From Streptomyces monomycini (GTDB lineage Bacteria; Actinomycetota; Actinomycetes; Streptomycetales; Streptomycetaceae): a stretch of 64,000 nucleotides of DNA. Location of the stretch: positions 1-64,000 of the forward strand of contig NZ_JAFIQY010000008.1 in NCBI RefSeq assembly GCF_022271435.1, written 5' to 3'. The notes beneath the pieces are model-generated. The model was given only the letters and a program-made list of their open reading frames with translations. It was not told the origin of the DNA and did no database searches. The translations under genes were made by a program, and so were the position numbers. Below, piece after piece: positions 16,984 through 25,106 of the stretch. Numbering within the stretch: position 1 is the stretch's first letter; each line of letters begins with the position of its first letter.

Positions 16984-17727
16984 TCAGCCGGTCGCCGTCA
17001 GCCCGTCGATCATGCGGTTGAGGAGCCGGTCGAAGGTCGCGTCGGGGGAGGGCGTGCCGCCCGGCGCGGTCAGGGCCTCGGCGACCTTCGGGCAGGCGTC
17101 CGTGACGGCGGCGGAGCGCAGGTAGCGGGCCTGCGCGTCGTGGAAGGCCCGGCCGGTGGCGTCGGCCGCCGCTTCCTGGGCGAGTTCATGGGTGACATGG
17201 CTCGCCACGAAGCCGGAGAGCAGGCTGAAGATTTCGAGTGCCGCCGGGGCGCCGAGCCCCGCGGGAGCGAGGACGGCGAGGGCGTGCTCCAGGGTGGCGA
17301 GGGTGTTCGGGCCGAACGTCTGCCGTGCGGGCAGCGCCGCGGGCAGCCACGGGTGGCGCCGCATCAGGTCGCGCTGCTCGTGGAAGAGGTGGCGCAGGTC
17401 CGCGCGCCAGTCGCCGGACGGTGCGGGGGGCAGCCGGTGCTCCCCGGCGGCCTGGTCGATCATCAGCTCCAGCAGCGTCTCCTTGTCGGGGACGTAGCTG
17501 TAGAGCGACATGGTGCCGGCTCCGACCCGGGCCGCGACCGCGCGCATGGTGACGGCGCCGAGCCCTTCGGCGTCGGCGAGAGCGACGGCCGCGGCGGTGA
17601 TCTCGGCCCGGCTGTGCGCCGGGGGACGGCCGCGCCGGGGGCGTTCGGCCGGTGCCCAGAGCGCCTCCGGGTCCACTCCGGCGGTACGGCCGGATGTGCC
17701 TGTACCGGATGTGCCTGTACGGGTCAC
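16984..17727 (-). CDS. TetR-family transcriptional regulator
   Basis: 247 residues from GTG 17727, which has GGGAGG 5 bp upstream; a longer start is less likely. The N-terminus contains a 15-bp in-frame duplication encoding TGTSGTGTSG. The DNA-binding domain is at about residues 40-85: SRAEITAAAVALADAEGLGA, VTMRAVAARVGAGTMSLYSY, VPDKETLLELMI. The C-terminal part (ALAVLAPAGLGAPAALEIFS) fits the TetR_C subfamily that senses small hydrophobics. It is divergent from the CocE-like hydrolase, with a palindromic operator between them, so it very likely represses that gene and itself. Confidence 0.88.
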   Translation of the reverse strand: MTRTGTSGTGTSGRTAGVDPEALWAPAERPRRGRPPAHSRAEITAAAVALADAEGLGAVTMRAVAARVGAGTMSLYSYVPDKETLLELMIDQAAGEHRLPPAPSGDWRADLRHLFHEQRDLMRRHPWLPAALPARQTFGPNTLATLEHALAVLAPAGLGAPAALEIFSLLSGFVASHVTHELAQEAAADATGRAFHDAQARYLRSAAVTDACPKVAEALTAPGGTPSPDATFDRLLNRMIDGLTATG

Positions 17728-17765
17728 GGCAACCTCCCTCTGCTGTCCGCCGCCATCCAATCATC

Positions 17766-17796
17766 CGCTATTCTCGTACGTAGTACGGGAATAGCG
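17766..17796. promoter_or_regulatory. 31-bp palindromic operator between TetR and hydrolase genes
   Basis: Arms CGCTATTCTCGTAC and GTACGGGAATAGCG around a central GTA; 13 of 14 positions are complementary. It lies in the only intergenic space shared by the divergent TetR and CocE-like genes, the expected position for a TetR dimer-pair operator. It would overlap both promoters. Confidence 0.75.
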
Positions 17797-17839
17797 TTCC
17801 GTGCCAGACGGAGCAGTCCGCACGAGGAATCGAGGCACC

Positions 17840-19609
17840 GTGACGACGGCGACGAACCACCCCACCACGAAGAAGCCGCCCCTCTCGGCCCGGGTGCTGC
17901 GGCGCACCCTGCGCGGCATGCCCGAGCGGCGCCACGACGTCGCCCGCGAAGGCGGACTCGTGGTGCCCGCCGCCGACGGCAGCCCGCTGCTGACCGACCA
18001 CTACTTCCCCCGCGCCGCCGGCGACTTCCCCACCCTGCTGGTCCGCTCGCCGTACGGCCGCGGCATCCCGTGGGCCCCGATGTTCGGCATGCTCTTCGCC
18101 GAACAGGGCTTCCACGTCGTCCTGCAGAGCAGCCGCGGCACCGGGGGGTCCGGCGGCACCTACGCCCCGTGGCAGCACGAGGCCGCCGACGGCCGGGCGG
18201 CCGTCGCGTGGCTGCGCCGGCAGCCCTGGTTCACCGGCGTCCTCGGCACGCTGGGACCCAGTGCCCTCGGGTACGCCCAGTGGGCCCTCGCCACCGATCC
18301 GCCTCCGGAGCTGCGGGCGATGGTGATCCAGGTCGGCATGCACGACCTGCACGGCTTCTTCTACCCCTCGGGCTGCGCTTCGGGCCCGTTCGCCCTGGAG
18401 AACGCCCTGGTCTCGGTCGTCGGCCGGATGCACTACGGCCGGGGCACCCTGGCCTTCGCGCGGGCCGCGCTGCGCCTGCAGCGCCACCTCCGGAGGATCA
18501 CCCGGACGCTGCCGCTCGGCGAGACGTACGTGCCCGGTCTCGGCGGCCGGGCGCCGCTCCTGGACGAGGCGATGGCCCGGCCCGATCCGGAGGACGCCCA
18601 CTGGCAGGGCGCGGACGTCGGTGCGGCGGCCGCGCGGGCGGCCGTACCGACCAGCCTGATCACCGGCTGGCACGACGTCTGCCTCGACCAGACGCTCCAG
18701 CAGTACGACCGGCTGCGCCGCGCCGGGTGCGAGACCTCCCTGCTCGTCGGCCCCTGGACCCACAACTCCGCCATGCAGCAGGGCTGGCCGGACGTCTTCG
18801 CCGAGACCCTGGCCTGGCTCCGGGCCCACCTGTGCGACGACGCGTCGGGCCTGCGGGAAACGCCGGTGCGCGTCCATGTGGGAGGGCGTCAGGAGTGGCG
18901 CGACCTGGCCGACTGGCCGCCGGCGGCGACCGGCCGCCGCTGGTACCTCGACGGTGCGGGTGACGGCACGCTGAGCCCCCGGGCCCCCGAGGGCGCGCCC
19001 CCGCTGTCCTTCCGTCACGACCCGGCCGACCCGACGCCCTCGGTCGGCGGTCCCCTGCTGAGCCGGACCGCCGGGCCCCGGGACAACGCCGCCCTGGAGG
19101 CCCGCGACGACGTACTGACCTTCACCACCCCGCCGCTCACCGAGCCGCTCGACGTCCTCGGCACGGTCGCCGTGGAGCTGCGGGTCGCGACGGACACCGG
19201 GTACGCCGACGTCTTCGCCCGGCTCTGCGACGTCGACGAGCGGGGGCGTTCGGTCAACGTCTGCGACGGGATCCGGCGCCTGGACCCTGCCGCGGCCGGG
19301 GGCGCGTCCGGCCCGGCGGAGGTGACGGTGGCGATGAGCCCCACCGCCCACTCCTTCGCCGCCGGACACCGCGTCCGCCTCCAGATCAGCGGCGGCGCCC
19401 ACCCGCGCTTCGCCCGCAACACCGGGACGGGAGAGCCGCTGGCGACGGCCACCCGGCTGGTGCCCGTCGTGGTCTCGCTGCATCACCCGTCGGCGCTGGT
19501 GCTGCCGCAGGCCGGCCCTGAGGCGGAGGGGGTGGAACGGGCGGAGCGGGCAGTGCGGACGCGGTCTCAGACGAAGAAGGCGTTCATGCCGTCCACGTCG
19601 GACAGATAG
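17840..19609 (+). CDS. CocE/NonD family hydrolase (X-Pro dipeptidyl-peptidase S15-like)
   Basis: 589 residues from GTG 17840 (GAGG upstream). Alpha/beta-hydrolase core: FPTLLVRSPYGRGIPWAPMF, VVLQSSRGTGGSGGTYAPWQ, and nucleophile elbow GTLGPSALGYAQW (G-P-S-A-L-G). Acid and His candidates lie in TGWHDVCLDQT and GPWTHNS. The C-terminal jelly roll typical of CocE/PepX begins near ALEARDDVLTFTTPPLTEPL. Members hydrolyse esters or amides such as cocaine, glutaryl-7-ACA or X-Pro peptides; the substrate is unknown. Its last 43 bp overlap the converging SnoaL-like gene. Confidence 0.87.
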   Translation: MTTATNHPTTKKPPLSARVLRRTLRGMPERRHDVAREGGLVVPAADGSPLLTDHYFPRAAGDFPTLLVRSPYGRGIPWAPMFGMLFAEQGFHVVLQSSRGTGGSGGTYAPWQHEAADGRAAVAWLRRQPWFTGVLGTLGPSALGYAQWALATDPPPELRAMVIQVGMHDLHGFFYPSGCASGPFALENALVSVVGRMHYGRGTLAFARAALRLQRHLRRITRTLPLGETYVPGLGGRAPLLDEAMARPDPEDAHWQGADVGAAAARAAVPTSLITGWHDVCLDQTLQQYDRLRRAGCETSLLVGPWTHNSAMQQGWPDVFAETLAWLRAHLCDDASGLRETPVRVHVGGRQEWRDLADWPPAATGRRWYLDGAGDGTLSPRAPEGAPPLSFRHDPADPTPSVGGPLLSRTAGPRDNAALEARDDVLTFTTPPLTEPLDVLGTVAVELRVATDTGYADVFARLCDVDERGRSVNVCDGIRRLDPAAAGGASGPAEVTVAMSPTAHSFAAGHRVRLQISGGAHPRFARNTGTGEPLATATRLVPVVVSLHHPSALVLPQAGPEAEGVERAERAVRTRSQTKKAFMPSTSDR

Positions 19610-19953
19610 GTCTCGATGGCCGCGATCTTCCCGTCCCGCACGGTGCACACCGTGGACAGGTGCTCGTCCAGGACCAGATCGCCGCGCTGGGCGGTGTTGT
19701 GCAGGGACAGCGCCATGTTGCGGGGGCTGACGAGGATGTGCAGCAGGGCGAAGTTCAGGCCGTACCCGGCGATCTTGCGGGCACGTTCGACCACGCCGTC
19801 CGCTCCGTGCGCCATCCCGGAGATCGTGTTGTCGCCGGGCAGCTCCCAGGTCGCGTCCTCGTGGAGCAGGGAGCGGATGGTGTCCCAGTCGGTGGTGGCG
19901 AGCGCGGCGTGGAACTGCTTGCCGAGGGAGTAGTTGTCCTCGTAGACGGTCAT
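19567..19953 (-). CDS. SnoaL-like / NTF2-fold protein
   Basis: 128 residues from ATG 19953 (AAGGAG 6 bp upstream). NTF2-fold pattern: FHAALATTDWDTIRSLLHED, ATWELPGDNTISGMAHGADG, VVERARKIAGYGLNFALLHI, LDEHLSTVCTVRDGKIAAIE and TYLSDVDGMNAFFV. Such proteins act as small isomerases, hydrolases or ligand binders. It is divergent from the ArsR regulator across 165 bp, so it is the likely target of that regulator. Its 3' end overlaps the converging hydrolase gene by 43 bp. Confidence 0.82.
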   Translation of the reverse strand: MTVYEDNYSLGKQFHAALATTDWDTIRSLLHEDATWELPGDNTISGMAHGADGVVERARKIAGYGLNFALLHILVSPRNMALSLHNTAQRGDLVLDEHLSTVCTVRDGKIAAIETYLSDVDGMNAFFV

Positions 19954-20013
19954 GAGGGCTCCTTCATGCGAGAGGGGACGGGTGCGCCGGTCCGGACGGA
20001 CCTGCCGACCCGT

Positions 20014-20045
20014 CAGTTCGTATGTACTAGAACAGTAGCAAACTG
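20014..20045. promoter_or_regulatory. Candidate ArsR operator in a divergent promoter
   Basis: An AT-rich patch in the SnoaL/ArsR intergenic region. AGTTC and GAAC flank a 10-bp centre (20015-20033), and an outer CAGTT...AACTG pair spans the listed interval. ArsR-family dimers usually bind such short imperfect palindromes. The symmetry is weak, so this is tentative. Confidence 0.4.
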
Positions 20046-20118
20046 GTGGCGGGGAAGATGGTGACGGGGAGGGGAGGGAGGCGGGCCGCGTGCCGGTGCG
20101 TCCGCGTACGCTCGGGGC

Positions 20119-20478
20119 ATGGCCGTACTGAGTCACCCCGACCGTGCCGAACTGCGCATCGCGGACGTCCTGGAGGCATTCGCGCACCCGATCCGGCTGC
20201 GCATCGTGCACCGGCTCGCCCATGGGGCCGAGCGCTCCTGCGGCGAGCTGCTGCCCGAAGTGTCCAAGTCCACCGCCAGCCACCACTGGCGCGTGCTGCG
20301 GGAGAGCGGCGTGCTCCATCAGCGGCGGGAGGGCCGCCGCCTGATCATGCATCTGCGCCGCGACGACCTGGAGGCGCGCTTCCCGGGGTTGCTGGACGTG
20401 GTGCTGGTGGCTGCCGGGGGCGATCCCGAGGTGGTCGAGGGCGAGGGCGCGCAGGCCGCCGGGGCGCTGCGCTCCTGA
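20119..20478 (+). CDS. ArsR-family HTH transcriptional regulator
   Basis: 119 residues. A winged helix: RIADVLEAFAHPIRLRIVHR, SCGELLPEVSKSTASHHWRV (recognition helix with the ArsR-type STASHHWRVLRESGVL pattern) and VLHQRREGRRLIMHLRRDDL. It has no CxC metal site in the recognition helix, so it is a non-metal member, typical of ArsR regulators beside SnoaL/NTF2-like or oxidoreductase genes. Starts ATG 20119. Confidence 0.87.
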   Translation: MAVLSHPDRAELRIADVLEAFAHPIRLRIVHRLAHGAERSCGELLPEVSKSTASHHWRVLRESGVLHQRREGRRLIMHLRRDDLEARFPGLLDVVLVAAGGDPEVVEGEGAQAAGALRS

Positions 20479-20588
20479 CGGGCGTGGCGGTGCTGCCGCG
20501 AATCGGCCTGTTCGGCGCGGTTTGTCCGTAAGGGGAGCGCTGCATGAGAGCCTGACGGCCGGGTACGGGCGAGGCCGGAGGTGAGCGC

Positions 20589-20834
20589 ATGTCCGGTGCA
20601 GCGAGGCCGTCTGGGACGACGGCGGCCGTCGTCGAACTGGCCGTCTGGTGGGCCGCGCTGACCGCGCTGTGGCTGGTGCTGGTCAGCAGCCTCGACCTGC
20701 TGGAGTGCCTGGTCGGCGCGGCGGCCGCCCTGCTCGGCGCGTGCGCCGCCCGCGCGGCCCGCAGAGCCGCCGTCGGCGGTGCCGCCGCCGACCGGCCCGC
20801 GCGCACCGGCCCGGAGGAAGGCCGGCCGCGGTGA
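20589..20834 (+). CDS. Short MrpE/MbhA-like antiporter subunit
   Basis: 81 residues, roughly half the length of a typical MrpE. It keeps the N-terminal two-helix part: VVELAVWWAALTALWLVLVS, SLDLLECLVGAAAALLGACA followed by RAARRAA, and then a charged tail. The MrpE C-terminal soluble region is absent. It is the first gene of the operon and its stop overlaps the next start (GTGA). Identified mainly by position and hydrophobic pattern. Confidence 0.6.
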   Translation: MSGAARPSGTTAAVVELAVWWAALTALWLVLVSSLDLLECLVGAAAALLGACAARAARRAAVGGAAADRPARTGPEEGRPR

Positions 20835-21316
20835 ACGGCTGGCTGCTCGCCGCCGCGCTGCTGCTCCTCGTCGGCTTCGCCCCCACCGTGTGGGGCGCGG
20901 CGAGCGGGCCCGTACGGCGGCGGATCATGGCGCAGAACCTCGCGACGCTCGTCGCCTGCCTGGCCGTACTGCTGCTCGCACAGGGCTACGCGCGGCCCTC
21001 GTACGCCGACCTCGGACTGGTCCTCGCCGTCCTCGGTCCCGCCGGAACGCTCGTCTACGCCCGGCTGCTCGCCGACGAACTGGCCGGACAGCCGGTGCGC
21101 GACCGGGTCGCGCGCGGCCTCGACCGCGCCATGACACCGCTCGCCGCCCTCGCCGTTCCTCTGGTGGTGGTGCCGCTGTGCGTTGCTGCCGGGCCAGGTC
21201 GGGCGATGGTGAAGCTGCTGGTCATCGGGGTGCTGCTGGTCGGCGGGAACATCGTGTCCTCGCGCGCGCTGTCCGGGCGGCGGGCCGGGGAGAAAGCCGG
21301 TGCGGCCGATGAATGA
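20831..21316 (+). CDS. MrpF/MrpG-like antiporter subunit, possible fusion
   Basis: 161 residues, GTG start overlapping the previous stop. Hydrophobic throughout with about five TM segments. The middle NLATLVACLAVLLLAQGYAR, PSYADLGLVLAVLGPAGTLV, YARLLADEL matches the MrpF pattern. The C-terminal MVKLLVIGVLLVGGNIVSSR resembles the MrpG/MbhC tail (VKLLxI...NPVxxH). A single polypeptide carrying both is unusual, since F and G are normally separate proteins of about 90 and 110 residues. It overlaps the next gene by 8 bp. Confidence 0.62.
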   Translation: MNGWLLAAALLLLVGFAPTVWGAASGPVRRRIMAQNLATLVACLAVLLLAQGYARPSYADLGLVLAVLGPAGTLVYARLLADELAGQPVRDRVARGLDRAMTPLAALAVPLVVVPLCVAAGPGRAMVKLLVIGVLLVGGNIVSSRALSGRRAGEKAGAADE

Positions 21317-21614
21317 CGTCCTGATCGTGCTGGCCCTGGCGCTGGTGGCGGCGGCCGCGACCGCTGCCGTACTGGCCCGCGACCCGGTCCGGCAGTCGAC
21401 CGTACTGGCCCTCCTCGGCCTCGCCCTCGCCCTCCTCTTCGCCATCCTCCAGGCGCCGGACGTCGCGCTCTCCCAGCTCGCGGTCGGCTCCGTCCTCACC
21501 CCGCTGATGCTGCTGCTCTCGGTGCGGAAGGTGCGGCGCAAGGGCCGTGCGGACGGCCGGGCGGACGACCGCGAGCAGGAGACCGGAAGCGCGGGGGAGG
21601 GGGAACGGCGGTGA
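21309..21614 (+). CDS. DUF4040/MbhD-like antiporter subunit
   Basis: 101 residues from ATG 21309. Three TM segments: DVLIVLALALVAAAATAAVL, TVLALLGLALALLFAILQAP and DVALSQLAVGSVLTPLMLLL. The ILQAPDVALSQLAVGSVLTP stretch is the MbhD / MrpA C-terminal signature (PDVALTxxxVGxGLxT). In Mrp complexes this sits inside MrpA; as a separate small subunit it follows the archaeal Mbh arrangement. Stop overlaps the next start by GTGA. Confidence 0.78.
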   Translation: MNDVLIVLALALVAAAATAAVLARDPVRQSTVLALLGLALALLFAILQAPDVALSQLAVGSVLTPLMLLLSVRKVRRKGRADGRADDREQETGSAGEGERR

Positions 21615-22408
21615 GCCGGCGGATCCGGACGTGGGTACTGCTCCTCGGCGGCCTGGGCGTGGCCGTCCTGCTGTTCGCCGCGAGCCTGGACCTGCCGGAA
21701 TTCGGCGGCGACCGGCACCCGTACGGCGCGCGGGCCGTCGAGGCCGCCCTCGCCCGGCACACCGCCAACGTCGTCGCGGCGGTCAACTTCGACCAGCGGG
21801 CGTTCGACACCCTCGGCGAGGAATCGATCCTCTTCTGCGCGGCCCTCGGCACCGTCGTCCTGCTCCGCCAGACGCGCGACGAGCACCGGGTACGCCCCGA
21901 ACCGGCGCGCGTCGACCCACCCGTACGCCGCTACGCGCTCGTCGCGCTCCCGGTCACCCTGCTCATCGGTCTCTACGTCGTCGCGCACGGCCAGCTCAGC
22001 CCCGGCGGCGGCTTCCAGGGCGGGGTGGTCGTCGCCACCGCCCTGCACCTGCTCTACATCGCCGTGGACTACCGCGCGCTGGAGCGGATCAGACCGGTCG
22101 GCCTGTACGCGACGGCGGACGCGGCGGGGGAGGCCGCCTACCTCCTGCTGGGCGCCGCCGGCCTGGTAGCCGGTACCGCCTACCTGGCCAACTTCCTCCC
22201 GTACGGCACCTTCGGCACGCTCGCCTCGGGCGGCGTGGTCCCGCTGCTCAACGCGTCCGTCGGGGTGGAGGTGGCCAGCGGGGTCGTGGTGCTGCTGGCC
22301 TCCTTCCTCGACCAGGCGGTGGAGATCGAGGACGCGACGGAGCACACCGCCTCGGGACCGGCCCGCCACCCCACCCTTCCGCCCCCTTCCGAGGAGAAGC
22401 CGACATGA
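21611..22408 (+). CDS. mrpB: MbhE-MrpB fused antiporter subunit
   Basis: 265 residues, GTG start. The N-terminal 90 residues resemble MbhE (one TM, then NVVAAVNFDQRAFDTLGEES, ILFCAALGTVVLLRQTRD), normally the end of MrpA. The C-terminal part is MnhB: RRYALVALPVTLLIGLYVVA, HGQLSPGGGFQGGVVVATAL, PLLNASVGVEVASGVVVLLA. The fusion is common in actinobacterial Mrp/Mbh operons. An ATGA-type overlap couples it to mrpC. Confidence 0.82.
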   Translation: MSRRIRTWVLLLGGLGVAVLLFAASLDLPEFGGDRHPYGARAVEAALARHTANVVAAVNFDQRAFDTLGEESILFCAALGTVVLLRQTRDEHRVRPEPARVDPPVRRYALVALPVTLLIGLYVVAHGQLSPGGGFQGGVVVATALHLLYIAVDYRALERIRPVGLYATADAAGEAAYLLLGAAGLVAGTAYLANFLPYGTFGTLASGGVVPLLNASVGVEVASGVVVLLASFLDQAVEIEDATEHTASGPARHPTLPPPSEEKPT

Positions 22409-22752
22409 GCGTGCTGCCGTATCTCGTCGCCGGCTGGATCTTCCTGATCGGCTGTTACGGGCTGGCCACCAGCCGCAACCTCATCCACGCCGTCGGCTGC
22501 CTCGCCGTCTGCCAGGCGTCCACGTATGTCCTGCTGCTCGCCGTCGGCTACCGGGACGGCGGCACCGCGCCGGTCTTCTCCGACCTGCGGCCCGGCGCCC
22601 GTCCGGTCGTCGATCCCGTCGTCCAGGCCCTGACCCTCACCGACGTGGTGGTGGGCGCGACGGTCACCGCGCTGCTGCTGGCCCTCGTCGTCCAGGTGGG
22701 CAAACGGCACGGCACCGTGAACCCGGACGAACTCTCGGAGCTGCGCGGGTGA
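22405..22752 (+). CDS. mrpC: MrpC (NuoK-like) antiporter subunit
   Basis: 115 residues. NuoK-like three-TM protein: YLVAGWIFLIGCYGLATSRN, LIHAVGCLAVCQASTYVLLL, VDPVVQALTLTDVVVGATVT followed by ALLLALVVQVGK. The DPVVQALxLTxVVxG motif is diagnostic of MnhC/MrpC. It supports the proton path next to MrpD. Overlaps both neighbours by 4 bp. Confidence 0.9.
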   Translation: MSVLPYLVAGWIFLIGCYGLATSRNLIHAVGCLAVCQASTYVLLLAVGYRDGGTAPVFSDLRPGARPVVDPVVQALTLTDVVVGATVTALLLALVVQVGKRHGTVNPDELSELRG

Positions 22753-24647
22753 CCCCGGCCGGCACGCTCGCCCCCGCCGCCGCGACGACCCTCACGCCCG
22801 CCGCCACCCTCCCGCTGATCGTGGCCACCCCGCTGCTCGGTGCCGCGTTCCTGGTGGCCGCCGGGCGCCGGATGCCGCGCCGGGCCGCCGAGACCGCGGG
22901 CACCGTCTTCGCCGCGGCCACCGCCGTACTCGCCCTCTCCGTCCTGCTGCGCGGCACGTCCGGGGACGTACCGGGCGCACGCGCCGTCGAATGGCTCGGC
23001 GGCCGGCACCCGCACGGCGGCGCGGGTGTCGGCATCGTCCTGGTCGGCGACCGGATCGGCGTCGGCCTGGCCGCCGTCACCTCGCTGCTCGTCGTCGCCG
23101 TCCTCGCCTACTCCTGGCGCTACTTCGACGAGCCGCCGCACCGCCAGGCGGGCACCTTCCCCGCCCTCGTCCTGATCTTCCAGGCGGGCATGTGCGGCTT
23201 CGCGCTCACCGGCGACCTCTTCAACGCGTTCGTCTTCTTCGAGCTGATGGGCGTCGTCGCGTACGCGCTCACCGGCTACCGCGTCGAGGAGAAGCGCGCC
23301 GTCCAGGGCGCCCTCACCTTCGGCGTCGTCAACTCCCTCGGCGGCTACGCGACGCTGCTCGGTGTCGGCCTGCTGTACGGACGTACCGGCGAACTCGGCT
23401 TCGCCCAGATCGGCGCCCGGCTGGCCGCCCACCCGACCGGGTCCTCCGGCGGCGGCCCCGACTTCCTCGTCCTGACCGCCTTCGTCCTCGTCCTGACCGG
23501 CCTGCTCGTCAAGGCCGCGGCCGTCCCCTTCCACTTCTGGCTCCCGGACGCCCACGCGGTGGCCCCCACCCCGGTGTGCATGCTGCTGTCCGGCGTCATG
23601 GTCGAACTGGGCGTCTACGGCACGGCCCGCGTCTACTGGACGATCTTCGCGGGCCCCGGCGGCATCCCCACCGCCGACGCGCACCGCCTGCTCCTCACCC
23701 TCGGCACGCTCACCGCCGTCGTCGGCGCGCTCATGTGCTGGCAGCAGCGCCACCTCAAGCGGCTGCTGGCCTTCTCCACCGTCGCGCACACCGGCCTGTT
23801 CCTGGTCGGACTCGCCGTCATGACCCCCGAGGGCACGGGCGGAACGGCGCTGTACGTCCTCGCGCACGCGGGCGTCAAGGCCGCGCTGTTCGCCGCCATG
23901 GGCATCCTCCTCGACCGCTTCCGCAGCGTCGACGAACACGAACTCCACGGCCGAGGCCGGGAACTGCCCCTGGTCGGCGTGGTCTGCGCCGTCGGCGGGC
24001 TGGCCCTGGCCGGGCTGCCGCCCTTCGGTACGGGACTGGGCAAGGCCGTCACCGAGGAGGCGGCGGGCGGCTGGCAGGCGGCCCTGTTCGTGGTGGTGTC
24101 GGCGGTCACCGGGGGAGCGGTGCTGCGCGCCGTCGCCCGCGTCTTCCTGGGGCTGGGGGTACGTCCCGAAGCCGCCGGCCAGGCGGAGGCCCGCACGGAC
24201 GAGACCAGCGGCAAGGACGAGGAACCCGAGACCGCCGGCCCGCTGAGCCGCATTCCGGACACCATGCTGGCGGTCCCGGTCGTGCTGCTGGCGGGCGCCC
24301 TGGCCGTCGGCGTCGTACCGGGACTGCACGCGGCGGTCGGCCGGGCCGCCGACGCCTTCCTCGACCGGGCGGGCTACACGGCCGCCGTCCTGCACACGCC
24401 CCCGGCCGCGTCCGTACCGACGCCCGGACCGCACTGGTCCGCGGCGGGCGTGGCCCTCGGCCTGCTGTCCGCCGCCCTGGCCTGCCTCCTCGCCCGGTGG
24501 GCCGTACGCCACACGGGCCCGACCCGCCAAACCCGCTGGGCCGCCCCCGTACGCCGCCTCCACTCCGGACACATCGGCGACTACGTCGCCTTCATCCTGG
24601 CAGGCATGGCCCTGGTGGCGGCGCTCCTGCTGCCGTCCGTCCACTGA
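22749..24647 (+). CDS. mrpD: MrpD proton-conducting antiporter subunit
   Basis: 632 residues, about 14 TM helices, NuoL/M/N-like. Conserved features: FNAFVFFELMGVVAYALTGY (the Glu in TM5), LLVKAAAVPFHFWLPDAHAV (Lys in TM7), APTPVCMLLSGVMVELGVYG, MCWQQRHLKRLLAFSTVAHT, GLPPFGTGLGKAVTEE. It drives cation/proton exchange. It is the only large antiporter-like subunit in the operon; a separate full MrpA is absent, which points to an Mbh-like rather than classical seven-gene Mrp complex. The C-terminus runs into a strong terminator. Confidence 0.9.
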   Translation: MTPAGTLAPAAATTLTPAATLPLIVATPLLGAAFLVAAGRRMPRRAAETAGTVFAAATAVLALSVLLRGTSGDVPGARAVEWLGGRHPHGGAGVGIVLVGDRIGVGLAAVTSLLVVAVLAYSWRYFDEPPHRQAGTFPALVLIFQAGMCGFALTGDLFNAFVFFELMGVVAYALTGYRVEEKRAVQGALTFGVVNSLGGYATLLGVGLLYGRTGELGFAQIGARLAAHPTGSSGGGPDFLVLTAFVLVLTGLLVKAAAVPFHFWLPDAHAVAPTPVCMLLSGVMVELGVYGTARVYWTIFAGPGGIPTADAHRLLLTLGTLTAVVGALMCWQQRHLKRLLAFSTVAHTGLFLVGLAVMTPEGTGGTALYVLAHAGVKAALFAAMGILLDRFRSVDEHELHGRGRELPLVGVVCAVGGLALAGLPPFGTGLGKAVTEEAAGGWQAALFVVVSAVTGGAVLRAVARVFLGLGVRPEAAGQAEARTDETSGKDEEPETAGPLSRIPDTMLAVPVVLLAGALAVGVVPGLHAAVGRAADAFLDRAGYTAAVLHTPPAASVPTPGPHWSAAGVALGLLSAALACLLARWAVRHTGPTRQTRWAAPVRRLHSGHIGDYVAFILAGMALVAALLLPSVH

Positions 24648-24674
24648 GGCCCCGACAGCGACTGCCGGGGCCTC
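24646..24674. terminator. Bidirectional rho-independent-type terminator
   Basis: Perfect 9-bp stem GAGGCCCCG / CGGGGCCTC with an 11-nt loop, starting at the mrpD stop codon and lying 16 bp beyond the dhaM stop. It would serve both converging operons. No T-tract, as usual in Streptomyces. Confidence 0.8.
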
Positions 24675-24689
24675 GGTGGCGGTAGCCCG

Positions 24690-25106
24690 TCAGTCCTTCC
24701 GGTACGCGTACGCCTCCCCGGCGGCCGCCGCGACCGCGTCCAGATCCGCCCCCGTCGCAGCGGTGACCACGGCGGCCACCGCGCCCTCGACGAACGGCGC
24801 GTCCACCAGCCGCGTGCCTTCGGGCAGTTCGTCGCCCTCGGCCAGCAGCGCCTTGACGGTCAGTACGGCGCTTCCGAGGTCCACCAGGACCGCGACACCC
24901 GCGCCCTGGTCCACCGTCCGCGCCGCTTCCGTGATCAGTTCCGCGCTGGTCCCGAGGCCGCCGTCCGGAGTGCCGCCCGCCGCCGCGACCGGCGCCTTGA
25001 CGTCACCGCCCGCCAGGCCGACGGCCAGCCGCGCCACCGACTCGGCCACCGGCCCGCTGTGCGACACCAGCACGACGCCCACGTACGCGGTCTCCGCGCC
25101 GCTCAC
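24690..25106 (-). CDS. dhaM: DhaM, phosphotransferase subunit of PTS-type dihydroxyacetone kinase
   Basis: 138 residues. EIIA-Man-like domain: VGVVLVSHSGPVAESVARLA with the phospho-accepting His in VSHSG, then GGLGTSAELITEAARTVDQG and GVAVLVDLGSAVLTVKALLA. It relays phosphate from HPr to DhaL-bound ADP. Only the EIIA domain is present, unlike the longer multidomain DhaM of E. coli. ATG overlaps the dhaL stop by 4 bp. Confidence 0.92.
   Translation of the reverse strand: MSGAETAYVGVVLVSHSGPVAESVARLAVGLAGGDVKAPVAAAGGTPDGGLGTSAELITEAARTVDQGAGVAVLVDLGSAVLTVKALLAEGDELPEGTRLVDAPFVEGAVAAVVTAATGADLDAVAAAAGEAYAYRKD

Noticed and set aside
21547..24685. Arg/Pro-rich frames inside the Mrp operon on both strands
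   Set aside because: Overlap clear membrane-protein genes and have shadow composition.
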